Assembly: GCA_047501485.1 (NCBI GenBank)
Contig: JAZDRN010000011.1
Coordinates: 1-64,000 of the forward strand
From: Ancrocorticia sp047501485
Lineage (GTDB): Bacteria > Actinomycetota > Actinomycetes > Actinomycetales > Actinomycetaceae
Length of the DNA: 64,000 nucleotides
Direction: 5' to 3'
Below the pieces are notes generated by a model, which had not been told where the DNA came from, did no database searches, and was given only the letters and a program-made list of their open reading frames with translations. Both the position numbers and the translations under genes were made by a program. How positions within the stretch are numbered: the first letter of the stretch is position 1; every line of letters begins with the position of its first letter. This document shows, in pieces, positions 52,404 to 61,362 of the stretch.

Positions 52404-53741
52404 TTACGGTCGCACAAGCGCGGGCTTCTTGTTGTCGAATGTCCAGCCGGGCACGAGGAACCGCATGCCTATGGCGTCGTCGCGGGCACCGGAGCCCTCC
52501 ACCTTCTCCTTGTAGAGGGCATGGGCGGCGAGGATGCGCTCCATATCCGGTTCCACACCCAGGCCGGGTTTTGCGGGGATGGCGACCTTGCCGTCGACTA
52601 TCCGAGGCGGTTCCTTGGTGAGGCGCTCCAGACCCTCCTGCCAGATCCAGTGCGTATCCAGCGCGTTGTATTCGCCGGGAGCGGCCGCCCCGCAGTGCGA
52701 GATCATCGCCAGCGAGATATCGAAATGGTTGTTGGAATGGCATCCCCAGGTCATGCCCATGTCGTGGCACAGCTGGGCGACGCGCACGGAGCCCTGCATG
52801 GTCCAGAAGTGCGGATCCGCCAGCGGAATGCTCACGGATTGTAGCGCGATGGAATGCGTCATCTGCCGCCAGTCGGTGTTCACCATGTTGGTGGCCGTCG
52901 GCAGGCCGGTGGCACGGCGGAACTCTGCTAGGACCTCGCGGCCGGAGAACCCGCCCTCGGCACCGCAGGGGTCCTCCGCGTAGGTCAGGATGCCGACCTT
53001 GTCGCGGCACAGCTCGATAGCCTCCTGAAGCGACCACGCCCCGTTGGGATCCAACGTGATGCGCGCGTCCGGGAAGCGCTCCTTCAGCGCCACGATCGCC
53101 TTCATCTCCTCCTCACCCGAGAGCACACCGCCCTTGAGCTTGAAATCCTTGAACCCGTACAGCCCGTGCGTGGCCTCCGCGAATCTCACGATGGCGTCCG
53201 GAGTCAGCGCCTCCTCGTGGCGGATACGGTACCATTCGACGTCCGAATCCTTCTCCCGCGCGTAGTCGAGGTCCGTCTTATCGGGATCGCCCACGTAGAA
53301 GAGGTAGCCGAGAGTTCTGACCTCATCGCGTACCTGGCCGTCTCCGAGCAGCGCCGCCACCGGCACTTCCAGGTGCTGACCCAACAGGTCCAGCAGCGCC
53401 GACTCGATGCAGGTCACAGCGTGGACCGTGGTGCGCAGATCGAAGGTCTGCAGGCCGCGGCCGCCGGAGTCGCGATCCGCGAACGCGGCCCCCACCTCGG
53501 CCAGGATATTCTTGTATTCGCCCAATGAGCGCCCGAGGACGATGTCCCTGGCGTCCTCGATGGTCTGGGTGATCTTCTCACCACCGGGGACCTCACCGAT
53601 CCCCACGTTTCCATCGGAATCGGTCACGATCACGATATTGCGGGTGAAGTACGGGCCGTGAGCTCCTGAGAGGTTCAGTTCCATGCAGTCGCGGCCGGCC
53701 ACTGGGTAGACGTCGATCTTTGCAACAGTAGGGGTGGACAT
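52404..53741 (-). CDS. gudD: D-glucarate dehydratase
   Basis: The 445-residue enzyme of the enolase superfamily converts D-glucarate (and L-idarate) to 5-keto-4-deoxy-D-glucarate. GudD features are FKDFKLKGGVLSGEEEM (KxK), ITLDPNGAWSL, AEDPCGAEGG, TNMVNTDWRQM and GCHSNNHFDISLAM (catalytic His). The length equals the family norm. ATG 53741 follows AGGAAAGAG. Confidence 0.95.
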   Translation of the reverse strand: MSTPTVAKIDVYPVAGRDCMELNLSGAHGPYFTRNIVIVTDSDGNVGIGEVPGGEKITQTIEDARDIVLGRSLGEYKNILAEVGAAFADRDSGGRGLQTFDLRTTVHAVTCIESALLDLLGQHLEVPVAALLGDGQVRDEVRTLGYLFYVGDPDKTDLDYAREKDSDVEWYRIRHEEALTPDAIVRFAEATHGLYGFKDFKLKGGVLSGEEEMKAIVALKERFPDARITLDPNGAWSLQEAIELCRDKVGILTYAEDPCGAEGGFSGREVLAEFRRATGLPTATNMVNTDWRQMTHSIALQSVSIPLADPHFWTMQGSVRVAQLCHDMGMTWGCHSNNHFDISLAMISHCGAAAPGEYNALDTHWIWQEGLERLTKEPPRIVDGKVAIPAKPGLGVEPDMERILAAHALYKEKVEGSGARDDAIGMRFLVPGWTFDNKKPALVRP

Positions 53742-53838
53742 CTTTGTCTCTTTCCTGGTTAGAAGGGGAGGGTGCGAGGCGCCGCTACGAACGACGACGC
53801 CGGTGCCGCCTTTCGTGGATCGGTATTCGTTCGATAGG

Positions 53839-53877
53839 GGTTCCGGGTGACGCGGCGGCGGTGCGTCACCCGGAACC
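53839..53877 (-). terminator. Strong hairpin between garR and gudD
   Basis: A perfect 15-bp stem GGTTCCGGGTGACGC (53839-53853) pairs with GCGTCACCCGGAACC (53863-53877). It lies 18 nt after the reductase stop. It may stop or slow transcripts ahead of gudD, or stabilise the upstream mRNA. Confidence 0.6.
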
Positions 53878-53895
53878 GCTAGGCCGGTGAGCCAC

Positions 53896-54795
53896 TCAGT
53901 CCAATGGTTCGCCGGGAGTGAGCTCGATGTTGGCCAGTTTCTCGTACACTCGCACGAGCGAGGCGTGGTCCTCGCCCGCATGACCGTCGCCGTCGAGCAC
54001 GCTCATCATTTCGCGTACGAGTGAGGTGAGCGGCAGCGGAGCGTTGACCCCGTGCCCGGTATCGAGCACATTGCCGAGATCCTTGATATGCAGATTGATC
54101 CGGAATCCCGGATCGAAGTTGCGTGCGAGCATCATGGGGACCTTGGCATCCATGACGGTGGAGCCGGCGAGCCCGCCGCGAATCGCCTGGTATACGGCCT
54201 CGGGATCGACGCCGGCCTTCTGTGCCAGCGTGAATGCCTCGGCGCAGGCCGCAATGTTGACGGCCACGATGGTCTGGTTGGCTAGCTTCGCGATATTGCC
54301 GGCTCCGATGGATCCCACGTAGGTCACGGTTCCGGCCATGGCATCGATGATCGGGGCGACGGCGTCGAACACGGCCCTGTCTCCACCCACCATCACGGAC
54401 ATGGTGGCGTCGATAGCCTTGGGCTCGCCCCCCGAAACGGGGGCGTCCAGCATAGAGATTCCCTTGGGCGCGAGCGCGTCGTGAATCTCACGCGAGACCA
54501 GCGGGGCGATCGAGGACATGTCCACGTAGATGAGGCCCTGGTGGGCGCCGGCGGCGATACCGCCCTCTCCCAGGGCGACCTCTGTGACCTGGGGCGAGTT
54601 CGGGAGCATCGTGATGACGAGCTCGCTTGCCTGTGCGGCCTCCGCGCCGTTGGCGACGGGGCTCGCCCCGAGTTCGACGAGTTCAGCTACGGCTTCCTCG
54701 CTGTGGTCGTTGACATAGAGTTCGTGCCCGGCTTTGATGAGGTTCTTGGCCATGGGCTTGCCCATGATTCCGAGTCCGATGAATCCGATCTTCAT
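53896..54795 (-). CDS. garR: Tartronate semialdehyde reductase
   Basis: The 299-residue beta-hydroxyacid dehydrogenase has GFIGLGIMGKPMAKNL (NADH site), the substrate motif DAPVSGGEPKA and the catalytic Lys in GNIAKLANQTIVA. It reduces 2-hydroxy-3-oxopropionate to glycerate. It sits between the permease and gudD, fitting the pathway. Confidence 0.93.
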   Translation of the reverse strand: MKIGFIGLGIMGKPMAKNLIKAGHELYVNDHSEEAVAELVELGASPVANGAEAAQASELVITMLPNSPQVTEVALGEGGIAAGAHQGLIYVDMSSIAPLVSREIHDALAPKGISMLDAPVSGGEPKAIDATMSVMVGGDRAVFDAVAPIIDAMAGTVTYVGSIGAGNIAKLANQTIVAVNIAACAEAFTLAQKAGVDPEAVYQAIRGGLAGSTVMDAKVPMMLARNFDPGFRINLHIKDLGNVLDTGHGVNAPLPLTSLVREMMSVLDGDGHAGEDHASLVRVYEKLANIELTPGEPLD

Positions 54796-54819
54796 GATGT
54801 CTCCGTTTCTGGTTGTCGG

Positions 54820-56178
54820 TTAGTTGATGACGAGACTCATCAAGAGCACCGCGCCCAAGCCCAGGATCGAGAGGACCGTGGTGTAGGTGGTACGAGACTT
54901 GATGGCGTCTGTCACGGACAGGTTGAAGTACTCCTTGAACATCCAGAACCCCGGATCGTTCACATGGGAGAAGGCGATAGAGCCGGTGGTGGTCGCCAGC
55001 ACCATGAGTTCGGGCGAGACTCCGGCTGTGACAACGAGAGGAGCGGCGATACCCGCCGCCGTGGCTACTGCGACCGTTGCCGAGCCGAGCGCGATACGCA
55101 GGATCACCGCGATGAGCCACGCGAGGATGATCGGAGAGATCGCCCAGCTCGAGGTCATGTCCGCGATGTAATCGGCGATACCCGCCGCCACGAGCACCTC
55201 TTTGAAGGCGCCGCCCGCGGCGATCACGAGAAGGATCATGGCCATGGCCTTGCCTGCCTCCGCGGCGGACTTCGCCACCGCGGTCATCGGGCGACCGATG
55301 CGGGGACCGAACACGTACATCGCGAGGAGGAGAGCCATGAGGAGGGCGATCGCGGGGGAGCCGAGGAAGTTGACGATCTCGGAGAGCCAATTCTCTGAGT
55401 CGACGAACATGTCGTAGATGGCCGCCCCGGCGATGAAGACCACCGGGAAGAGGGCGACAGTGAGGGAGACGGCGAGCGACGGGAGCTCTTCGTCCGGGAT
55501 CTCCTCCTCGGACACCAGGCCTGTGGGGATCTGCGGGTTCATCTTCTTGATGAAACCGAGCCGCGGCCACGTCATCGCGACGAAGACGCCGATCGGCACA
55601 GACATGATGAGACCATATGCGAGGGTCAATCCGACGGACGCCGAGTACATGCCGGCAACAGCGGTGGGACCGGGATGGGGCGGAAGGAAGGAATGCATCG
55701 TCGACAACGTGATGTACATCGGCAGGCCGACCCACAACAGGTTGGACTTCGTCGCGCGAACCAGAGTGAAGGCCACGGGAACGATGATGACGAAGGCGAC
55801 CTCGTAGAACATCGTCACGCCGATGAGAACGGAGGTGACGACCATCGCCCACTGCACGCCCTTCTCTCCGAAGGTGGCGACTATGCGGGCTGCAATGCGT
55901 CGGGCGGCTCCGGCGTCGCCCATAACGCGTCCGATCATAGCGCCGAGTCCGACGACCACCAGGGTGGACTTCATCTGCCCGCCGATCCCGTTTTCGAGGA
56001 TCTCGGCGATGGCGGAGACTCCCACCGGCTCGCCATCGACTGTGAGGCTCCCGGTGGCCGCCGCCCAGATGCCCACCAGGGTCGCCGTCAGCAGCAGTGC
56101 GATGAAGCCATTCAACTTCATCTTCGTCATAAGGAAGATAAGCAGCGCTACGGCCAGCGCCACGATTACAAGAGGCAT
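54820..56178 (-). CDS. GntP-family sugar-acid permease
   Basis: The 452-residue membrane protein has about 12 helices. Family segments are LVVVGLGAMIGRVM, SFLPPHPGPTAVAGMY and TGSIAFSHVNDPGFWMFKEY. GntP proteins take up gluconate and related acids. Here glucarate or galactarate is the likely substrate from context. It lies 24 nt upstream of garR. Confidence 0.92.
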   Translation of the reverse strand: MPLVIVALAVALLIFLMTKMKLNGFIALLLTATLVGIWAAATGSLTVDGEPVGVSAIAEILENGIGGQMKSTLVVVGLGAMIGRVMGDAGAARRIAARIVATFGEKGVQWAMVVTSVLIGVTMFYEVAFVIIVPVAFTLVRATKSNLLWVGLPMYITLSTMHSFLPPHPGPTAVAGMYSASVGLTLAYGLIMSVPIGVFVAMTWPRLGFIKKMNPQIPTGLVSEEEIPDEELPSLAVSLTVALFPVVFIAGAAIYDMFVDSENWLSEIVNFLGSPAIALLMALLLAMYVFGPRIGRPMTAVAKSAAEAGKAMAMILLVIAAGGAFKEVLVAAGIADYIADMTSSWAISPIILAWLIAVILRIALGSATVAVATAAGIAAPLVVTAGVSPELMVLATTTGSIAFSHVNDPGFWMFKEYFNLSVTDAIKSRTTYTTVLSILGLGAVLLMSLVIN

Positions 56179-56335
56179 GGGGTTCTCCTATGTGAACTCG
56201 TCGTTGAGTATGCGGGGGAGTGCCGCGAAGGGCCTTCCGGGCGTTTGGATCTGCCGGCTCTCATGAGAGGAGCCGATAGGCTGGAACCCGTCCTCGCACG
56301 TCCATGTGCGGGAGCGAGCTTTCAACAGGAGCGAT

Positions 56336-57223
56336 TCAGATGCGAGTGACCGCCGCGACGGCTTCCTGGAGCGGCGTGCGGTACTCTTCCGCGAGCTCGC
56401 GAGCCGGCGCGAAGCAGCGGCCGGCTTCGACGCCCGCGTAGCGTAGGCCCTCCTTGAGTACGACGGGGAAGGTGGCCTTGTCGAGCAGGTTGCGCAGCGG
56501 CGAGAGCTTCTTCTGCAGCTCCAACGCCCTGTCCCGGTCTCCGCGCTGATATGAGGCGAAAAGTTCGGAGAGCAGCCGCGGAGCGATATTGGCTGTTGAG
56601 GCTATTGCGCCATCCGCTCCCATGGCGAGTGCCGGATATATCAGGGTGTCACGGCCCATGAGAACCACGAAATCGTCGGGAGTCTCGCGCAGGTAGTCCG
56701 CGGTGAGCGTCATATCGCCCGCCGAGTCCTTCACGCCGATGATGTTCGGGATCTCGGCCAGTTCGACGACGGTGTTGACCGCCAGTGCTACCTGGGTACG
56801 GCCGGGATTGGAGTACAGCAGAACCGGAAGATCAGTCTGCGCGGCAATCGCTCTGTAGTGTTCCACCAGTTCGGACTGGGTCGGAGTCATGAAATATGGC
56901 GTCAGCACCGAGAGGGCGGAAACGCCTCCCACCTCGCCGACCATCTGCGCCGTGCGTATGCAGTCGCGCGTGGTGATCTCCGAGGCGCCGGCGTACACGG
57001 GCACGCGGCCACCGACATGCTCCACCGTGATTTCCACGACCCGGCGTTTTTGGGCGTCGGTCAAACCATAGATCTCTCCAGATGAGCCGAGGACGAAGAC
57101 GCCGTGCACGCCGTTGTCTATGGTGTAGTCGAGGACATCGCGTAGCCCCTGCTCGAATAAGTTTCCCTCCGAGTCCAGGGGAGTCACGAGCGCGGGAATG
57201 ATTCCTGCGGGTTTGAACGTCAT
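56336..57223 (-). CDS. DapA-family lyase, probable keto-deoxyglucarate aldolase
   Basis: The 295-residue protein has the DHDPS/NAL fold: GIIPALVTPLD, VLGSSGEIYGLT, the Tyr in LLYSNPGRT and the Schiff-base Lys in IIGVKDSAGD. No dapA context exists. In the family, 5-keto-4-deoxyglucarate dehydratase (KdgD) leads to alpha-ketoglutarate. Here the reductase and glycerate kinase imply retro-aldol cleavage to pyruvate and tartronate semialdehyde instead. The aldolase call is inference. MTFKPAG at 57223 is taken as the start. It is the first gene of the minus operon. Confidence 0.8.
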   Translation of the reverse strand: MTFKPAGIIPALVTPLDSEGNLFEQGLRDVLDYTIDNGVHGVFVLGSSGEIYGLTDAQKRRVVEITVEHVGGRVPVYAGASEITTRDCIRTAQMVGEVGGVSALSVLTPYFMTPTQSELVEHYRAIAAQTDLPVLLYSNPGRTQVALAVNTVVELAEIPNIIGVKDSAGDMTLTADYLRETPDDFVVLMGRDTLIYPALAMGADGAIASTANIAPRLLSELFASYQRGDRDRALELQKKLSPLRNLLDKATFPVVLKEGLRYAGVEAGRCFAPARELAEEYRTPLQEAVAAVTRI

Positions 57224-57297
57224 TGTTACCCTCCACAACGCTGCTCCGTTTCCGCCCCTTGCTCATGCGGATCGAATGCAGATCAATAGCTATCTAG

Positions 57298-57313
57298 GTA
57301 GACGATTGTCTAC
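57298..57313. promoter_or_regulatory. IclR-type operator palindrome
   Basis: GTAGAC-GATT-GTCTAC is a perfect 6-4-6 palindrome in the divergent region between the lyase operon and iclR. It lies 75 bp before the lyase start and 179 bp before the regulator start. This is the most likely site for the IclR protein. Confidence 0.6.
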
Positions 57314-57491
57314 ATATGAAAACGATATGCCTGAAATAGTGAACAGTCAGCTAAAAATGGGGAGTGAATCCGATAATTAGGTGGCGTCCGTCACACGAGA
57401 GTCGCGACCTGGGACTGAGTGCCTATCTTCGGAGGGCTCGGTGACTCTGTATCCTTTGTTGTGGACTGACAGGCGTCTTGAAGGAGCGGGA

Positions 57492-58256
57492 ATGAGTGCC
57501 ACACTGCCGGAGACTGGCGTGCGCAACGTCAAGTCTGCGAGCCGCACCATCGAGTTGCTCGAGTATCTGGCCTCGCGTCAAGCGAATCCTCCCCATCTCG
57601 CGGAGATCTGCCAGGCAATGGGAGCGCCGCGTTCCTCGGTGTATGCGTTGCTGCGAACCTTGATCGCCAAGGGGTGGGTCCAGTCAGATGCCACCGACGG
57701 CTATTCGCTGGGTATCCGTGTCCTCATAGCGGGCACGTCCTACATAGATTCGGATCCCTTTGTCCGTGTGGTGCGGCCTATTCTCACCGATCTGGCCGCT
57801 ACCTACGGCGAGACCTTTCACATGGGCCGGATAGACGGCTCTCAGATCGTCTACCTCTTCACTCAGGAATCACCCCGCGAACTTCGTGCCTATTCCCGTG
57901 TCGGTAGGCGCCTGCCGGCGTCTGCCACTGCCCTGGGCAAAGCGGTGCTCTCGCGACGTCCGGAGCTGTTTCCCGAGAGTTTCGAACGGCTGACCGAGCA
58001 CACCATCACCGAGCCCGGTGTCCTCAGGCGGGAATTGGAGGCCGCTCGCGCGCGTACGTATGCAACCGAGAACCAGGAGAACATCCTCGGTATCCGCTGC
58101 ATCGCCTTCCCGCTGCCCTATACGAATCCCGTCCGAGATTCCATCTCCTGTGCGATCCCGGTGGCCCGCTGGTCCGAGGAGTATGAGGCTGGAATAGCCG
58201 ATGGTATGAGCGCGGCGGTCGCGCGTATTGCGGAGTCTGCCCCGCTGGCGATATAG
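57492..58256 (+). CDS. IclR-family regulator of the hexarate operon
   Basis: The 254-residue protein has a winged helix-turn-helix (LAEICQAMGAPRSSVYALLR, about residues 37-56) and an IclR ligand domain (GETFHMGRIDGSQIVYL, ASATALGKAVLS, ALPYTNP-type end). It is divergent from the DapA-GntP-GarR-GudD-GarK operon. ATG 57492 with AAGGAGCGGG is preferred over upstream in-frame starts. Confidence 0.92.
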   Translation: MSATLPETGVRNVKSASRTIELLEYLASRQANPPHLAEICQAMGAPRSSVYALLRTLIAKGWVQSDATDGYSLGIRVLIAGTSYIDSDPFVRVVRPILTDLAATYGETFHMGRIDGSQIVYLFTQESPRELRAYSRVGRRLPASATALGKAVLSRRPELFPESFERLTEHTITEPGVLRRELEAARARTYATENQENILGIRCIAFPLPYTNPVRDSISCAIPVARWSEEYEAGIADGMSAAVARIAESAPLAI

Positions 58257-58445
58257 CGTGCCCGGGGGTGGGGCGTGGGCCGAATCTCCTCTGGTGGCCC
58301 GCATGCGTTCGGGGTATCCGTAAGGGCTCCTCAGGGTTTGCGGGAGGCGCGGCTCGGACTCTGTGTGGGCCCCGGTGGCAACGAGAAGATGGGTCACCGG
58401 TGCTTTTCGTCGTGACGCAGGCATGCGCGGGTGCCCATCATAGAC

Positions 58446-58470
58446 CTTATTGATAATTATTATCAATAAG
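58446..58470. promoter_or_regulatory. 25-bp perfect palindrome with a Fur-like core
   Basis: Arms CTTATTGATAAT and ATTATCAATAAG flank a single T and are exact reverse complements. The inner 15 bases, TGATAATTATTATCA, match the 7-1-7 Fur box consensus TGATAAT-N-ATTATCA. It may bind a Fur-family protein. As RNA it could also form a weak AT hairpin followed by TTTT, hence a possible iclR terminator. Confidence 0.5.
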
Positions 58471-58578
58471 TTTTCCATCGTCACCGCATGTTCTACGGCG
58501 GAAATTCCTGCGCTCGGCGCATTTTAGGACTTTCGACCCTATTGGGTGTGGGTGCAGATCAGTACTGTTGATGACATG

Positions 58579-58595
58579 ACGTTATATAACGTTAT
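58579..58595. promoter_or_regulatory. Overlapping palindromes ACGTTATATAACGT / ATAACGTTAT
   Basis: A perfect 14-bp palindrome (58579-58592) overlaps a 10-bp palindrome (58586-58595). They cover the spacer and -10 of the presumed promoter of the MFS-dehydrogenase-aldolase operon. A repressor site is likely; no regulator gene of this cluster lies in the window. Confidence 0.5.
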
Positions 58596-58844
58596 GTAGA
58601 AGGTGTGAAACGTTCGGGGAGTTCTCAGGGCGCTCGCCGAGGGACTACGAAGGTGTAGCTGCGTGGACAGAGTGGTGCGGTCCCTCGGGATCTGCGGGGG
58701 AGGAACTCGCGGCAAAGCCTCGTGTGCCTTCGCGGCTGGTGCAGGTTCCGCGGTGGATATCCCGGGGTTATCTCTGCCTTCGCCAAGACCCACATGACAC
58801 ATCCGCAGGGTTCAATCCCCGGATCGATAGACGAGAGAGTACTC

Positions 58845-60257
58845 ATGGCTAAGCAAGACAGCACCTGGCCGAACGCCGGTGCCCGGTTGGATCGGCTTCC
58901 GTCCAGTGGCTTTCACTGGGGCGTGTATTGGATGGTGGCTTTCGGCCTCCTCACCTGCTGGAGTAACGCCATCGGCGGACTGGTTCTGGCAGTTCTCAAG
59001 GATATCGGCTGGGCGGACAATGACTCCGCCGCCGTTTTCTCCTCGCTGACGACCGCAGGAATGTTCCTCGGAGCATTGCTCGGTGGAATCATCGGCGATA
59101 AGGTGGGACGCCGCAACGGATACATGATGTTCGTGATTTTCCACGTCGTCACTATGGTCATCGCGGCCTTCTCACCCAACATGACCTTCCTCATCGTCGT
59201 CCGTTTCGTGATGGGCTTCGCTCTGGGCGGCCTTCTCACCATTCTCTTCGCATCGTGGACCGAGTATGTGCCTTCACGAGATCGCGGCTCGTGGTCCGCG
59301 CGTGCCTCCTTCATCGGCAACTGGTCCTACCCGATCTGCTCGCTCATCGCCTCTTTCCTGGTAGGGGTTGTCAGCCCCGATATGAACTGGCGCATCCAGT
59401 TCCTCATCCCCTCTGTCACCTCAACCATCGTCTTGATCGTCGTGTGGAAGCTCTTCCCGGAATCTCCGCGCTGGTTGGAGAGCCAGGGCCGTTTCCAGGA
59501 AGCCAATGAGGTCCTCGATGATATCGAGTCCCGGGTCGAGAAGGGCAAGGGCATCAAGCTGGAGCCGGCACCGGTATCCGAGGCTGTGGCCAAGGAAACC
59601 ACGGCCAAGATTCCATACTCCGCCCTCTTCAAGGGTGAGCTGCTCAAGCGCGTGATCCTCGGATCGTTCGTCCTCATAGCGATGAACGTTGTTCAGTACA
59701 CGCTCATCAACTGGTTGCCGACGATGCTCCTCTCGCAGGGTATCGACCTCAAAGACTCGGTGGTTCTCAACACCATGTCGATGTTCGGTGCGCCGATCGG
59801 TATCTTCATCGCAATCTTCATCATCGAGCGTTTTCCACGCAAGGTTTTCGGCATCGGTTTGCTCGTCATCATTGCCGTCCTCGGATACGTCTACTCATTG
59901 CAGACGAGCATGACGGCCCTGTCGATCGTGGGCTTCTTCCTCATCATCTTCGTCTACATGTACGTCTGCTTCGCGTCGGCCGTCTATGTGCCGGAGATCT
60001 GGCCCACCGCGGCGAAACTACGTGGCGCGGGCCTCGCCAACTCGGTGGGACGAATCAGCGGCATCCTCTCTCCCTATGCGGTGGCGGCCCTCCTGACATC
60101 TTCCGGTATGACCGGGGTGTTCATCCTCCTGGGTGCTACGTCCCTCGTCACGGCGATCGTTATCGCGGTCTTCGGCGTCGAGAGCCGTGGTGCTTCCGTC
60201 GAGGAGATCTCGGGCGTCGAGGTCGACCAACAAACTGAAACACTAGAAAGGAAATAA
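58845..60257 (+). CDS. MFS sugar/acid transporter (first paralogue)
   Basis: The 470-residue protein has 12 membrane helices and MFS signatures GGIIGDKVGRRNGYM (loop 2-3) and PESPRWLESQGRFQEA (loop 6-7), typical of sugar-porter/AAHS-type members. ATG 58845 is chosen with GAGAGAG ahead. The dehydrogenase gene follows after 2 nt. The substrate is probably a polyol or sugar acid, from context only. Confidence 0.88.
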   Translation: MAKQDSTWPNAGARLDRLPSSGFHWGVYWMVAFGLLTCWSNAIGGLVLAVLKDIGWADNDSAAVFSSLTTAGMFLGALLGGIIGDKVGRRNGYMMFVIFHVVTMVIAAFSPNMTFLIVVRFVMGFALGGLLTILFASWTEYVPSRDRGSWSARASFIGNWSYPICSLIASFLVGVVSPDMNWRIQFLIPSVTSTIVLIVVWKLFPESPRWLESQGRFQEANEVLDDIESRVEKGKGIKLEPAPVSEAVAKETTAKIPYSALFKGELLKRVILGSFVLIAMNVVQYTLINWLPTMLLSQGIDLKDSVVLNTMSMFGAPIGIFIAIFIIERFPRKVFGIGLLVIIAVLGYVYSLQTSMTALSIVGFFLIIFVYMYVCFASAVYVPEIWPTAAKLRGAGLANSVGRISGILSPYAVAALLTSSGMTGVFILLGATSLVTAIVIAVFGVESRGASVEEISGVEVDQQTETLERK

Positions 60258-60259
60258 CA

Positions 60260-61342
60260 ATGAAGGCACTTGCCAGATACGGTAAGGAATTCGGCGGATA
60301 TCGGCTCATCGACGTGCCGAAGCCGCAGATCGGTGACGAGGACGTCCTCGTCCGCGTCAGGGCCGCCACTATCTGCGGCGCGGATATGAAGCATTTCCGA
60401 GTGGACAACGGCTCGGATGAGTTCAACTCGATCCGCGGCCACGAGTTCGCCGGCGACATCGCCGAGGTTGGCTCGAAGGTCACGGATTGGAAGGTGGGCC
60501 AGCGCGTTGTCTCGGACAACTCGGGCCACGTATGCGGGGTCTGTCCGGCGTGTGAGCGCGGCGACTTCCTCGTCTGCGAGCAGAAGGTGAACATCGGGCT
60601 CGACAACAACCGTTGGGGAGGTGGCTTCACGAAGTACGCCATCATCCCAGGCGAGATCCTGCGCATCAAGCGGCATGCGATCTGGGAGATCCCGGAGAAC
60701 ATGGCCTACGAGGAGGCCTGCGCCTGCGAGCCGTTGGCCAACTCGTACAAGTCGATGTGCGAACAGACCTCGTTCTTGCCCGGTCAGGACGTCGTCGTCT
60801 TCGGTGCCGGCCCGCTCGGACTGTACACGGTGCAGCTCGCCAAGATCATGGGAGCCGTCAACATCGTGTTGGTGGGCTTGGAGGCCGATGAGGCCGTGCG
60901 CTTCCCGAAGGCCAAGGAATTCGGTGCGACCCACGTGATCAACGCGCAGAAGGAGGACGTCGTCGCACGCTGCCAGGAGATCTGCGGCAAGGACAACCTC
61001 GGCCTCGTCATCGAATGCTCCGGCGCGAACATCGCGTTGAAGCAATCCATCGAGATGGTGCGTCCGAACGCCGAGATCGTTCGTGCAGGCATGGGCTTCC
61101 AGCCGCTGGACTTCTCCATCAACCGCATCACCGAATGGAATATCAGCATCATCGGTCACATGGCCTACGACTCGAGAACATGGCGCAATGTGCTGCGCCT
61201 CGTCTCCAACGGTCTGGTCTCGACCTCCAAGATGATCACTCATCGCTTCGGCCTCTCCGAGTGGGAGAAGGGCTTCGAGGCCATGCGTGATAAGGACGCC
61301 ATCAAGGTCGTGCTCACGTACGACTTCGATGACGAAGACTAA
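60260..61342 (+). CDS. Zinc-dependent medium-chain alcohol dehydrogenase
   Basis: The 360-residue enzyme has the catalytic zinc region ICGADMKHF and RGHEFAGDI, the structural zinc lobe CGVCPACERGDFLVC and the nucleotide fold VVVFGAGPLGLYTVQLA. It resembles polyol (sorbitol/galactitol-type) dehydrogenases. GAAAGGAAATAAC precedes the ATG. It likely oxidises a sugar alcohol brought in by the MFS protein. Confidence 0.9.
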   Translation: MKALARYGKEFGGYRLIDVPKPQIGDEDVLVRVRAATICGADMKHFRVDNGSDEFNSIRGHEFAGDIAEVGSKVTDWKVGQRVVSDNSGHVCGVCPACERGDFLVCEQKVNIGLDNNRWGGGFTKYAIIPGEILRIKRHAIWEIPENMAYEEACACEPLANSYKSMCEQTSFLPGQDVVVFGAGPLGLYTVQLAKIMGAVNIVLVGLEADEAVRFPKAKEFGATHVINAQKEDVVARCQEICGKDNLGLVIECSGANIALKQSIEMVRPNAEIVRAGMGFQPLDFSINRITEWNISIIGHMAYDSRTWRNVLRLVSNGLVSTSKMITHRFGLSEWEKGFEAMRDKDAIKVVLTYDFDDED

Positions 61343-61362
61343 GAGTTAGGAAAGGAATCAGC

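Larger units (their letters stand above)
58257..58844. other. 588-bp intergenic regulatory region
   Basis: No gene is supported. The region holds two AT-rich perfect palindromes (listed separately), a possible -35 TTGATG (58568-58573) with TTATGT (58592-58597) as -10, and a long leader of about 240 nt before the MFS gene. The AT-rich island near 58440-58600 contrasts with the GC-rich flanks. Confidence 0.6.
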
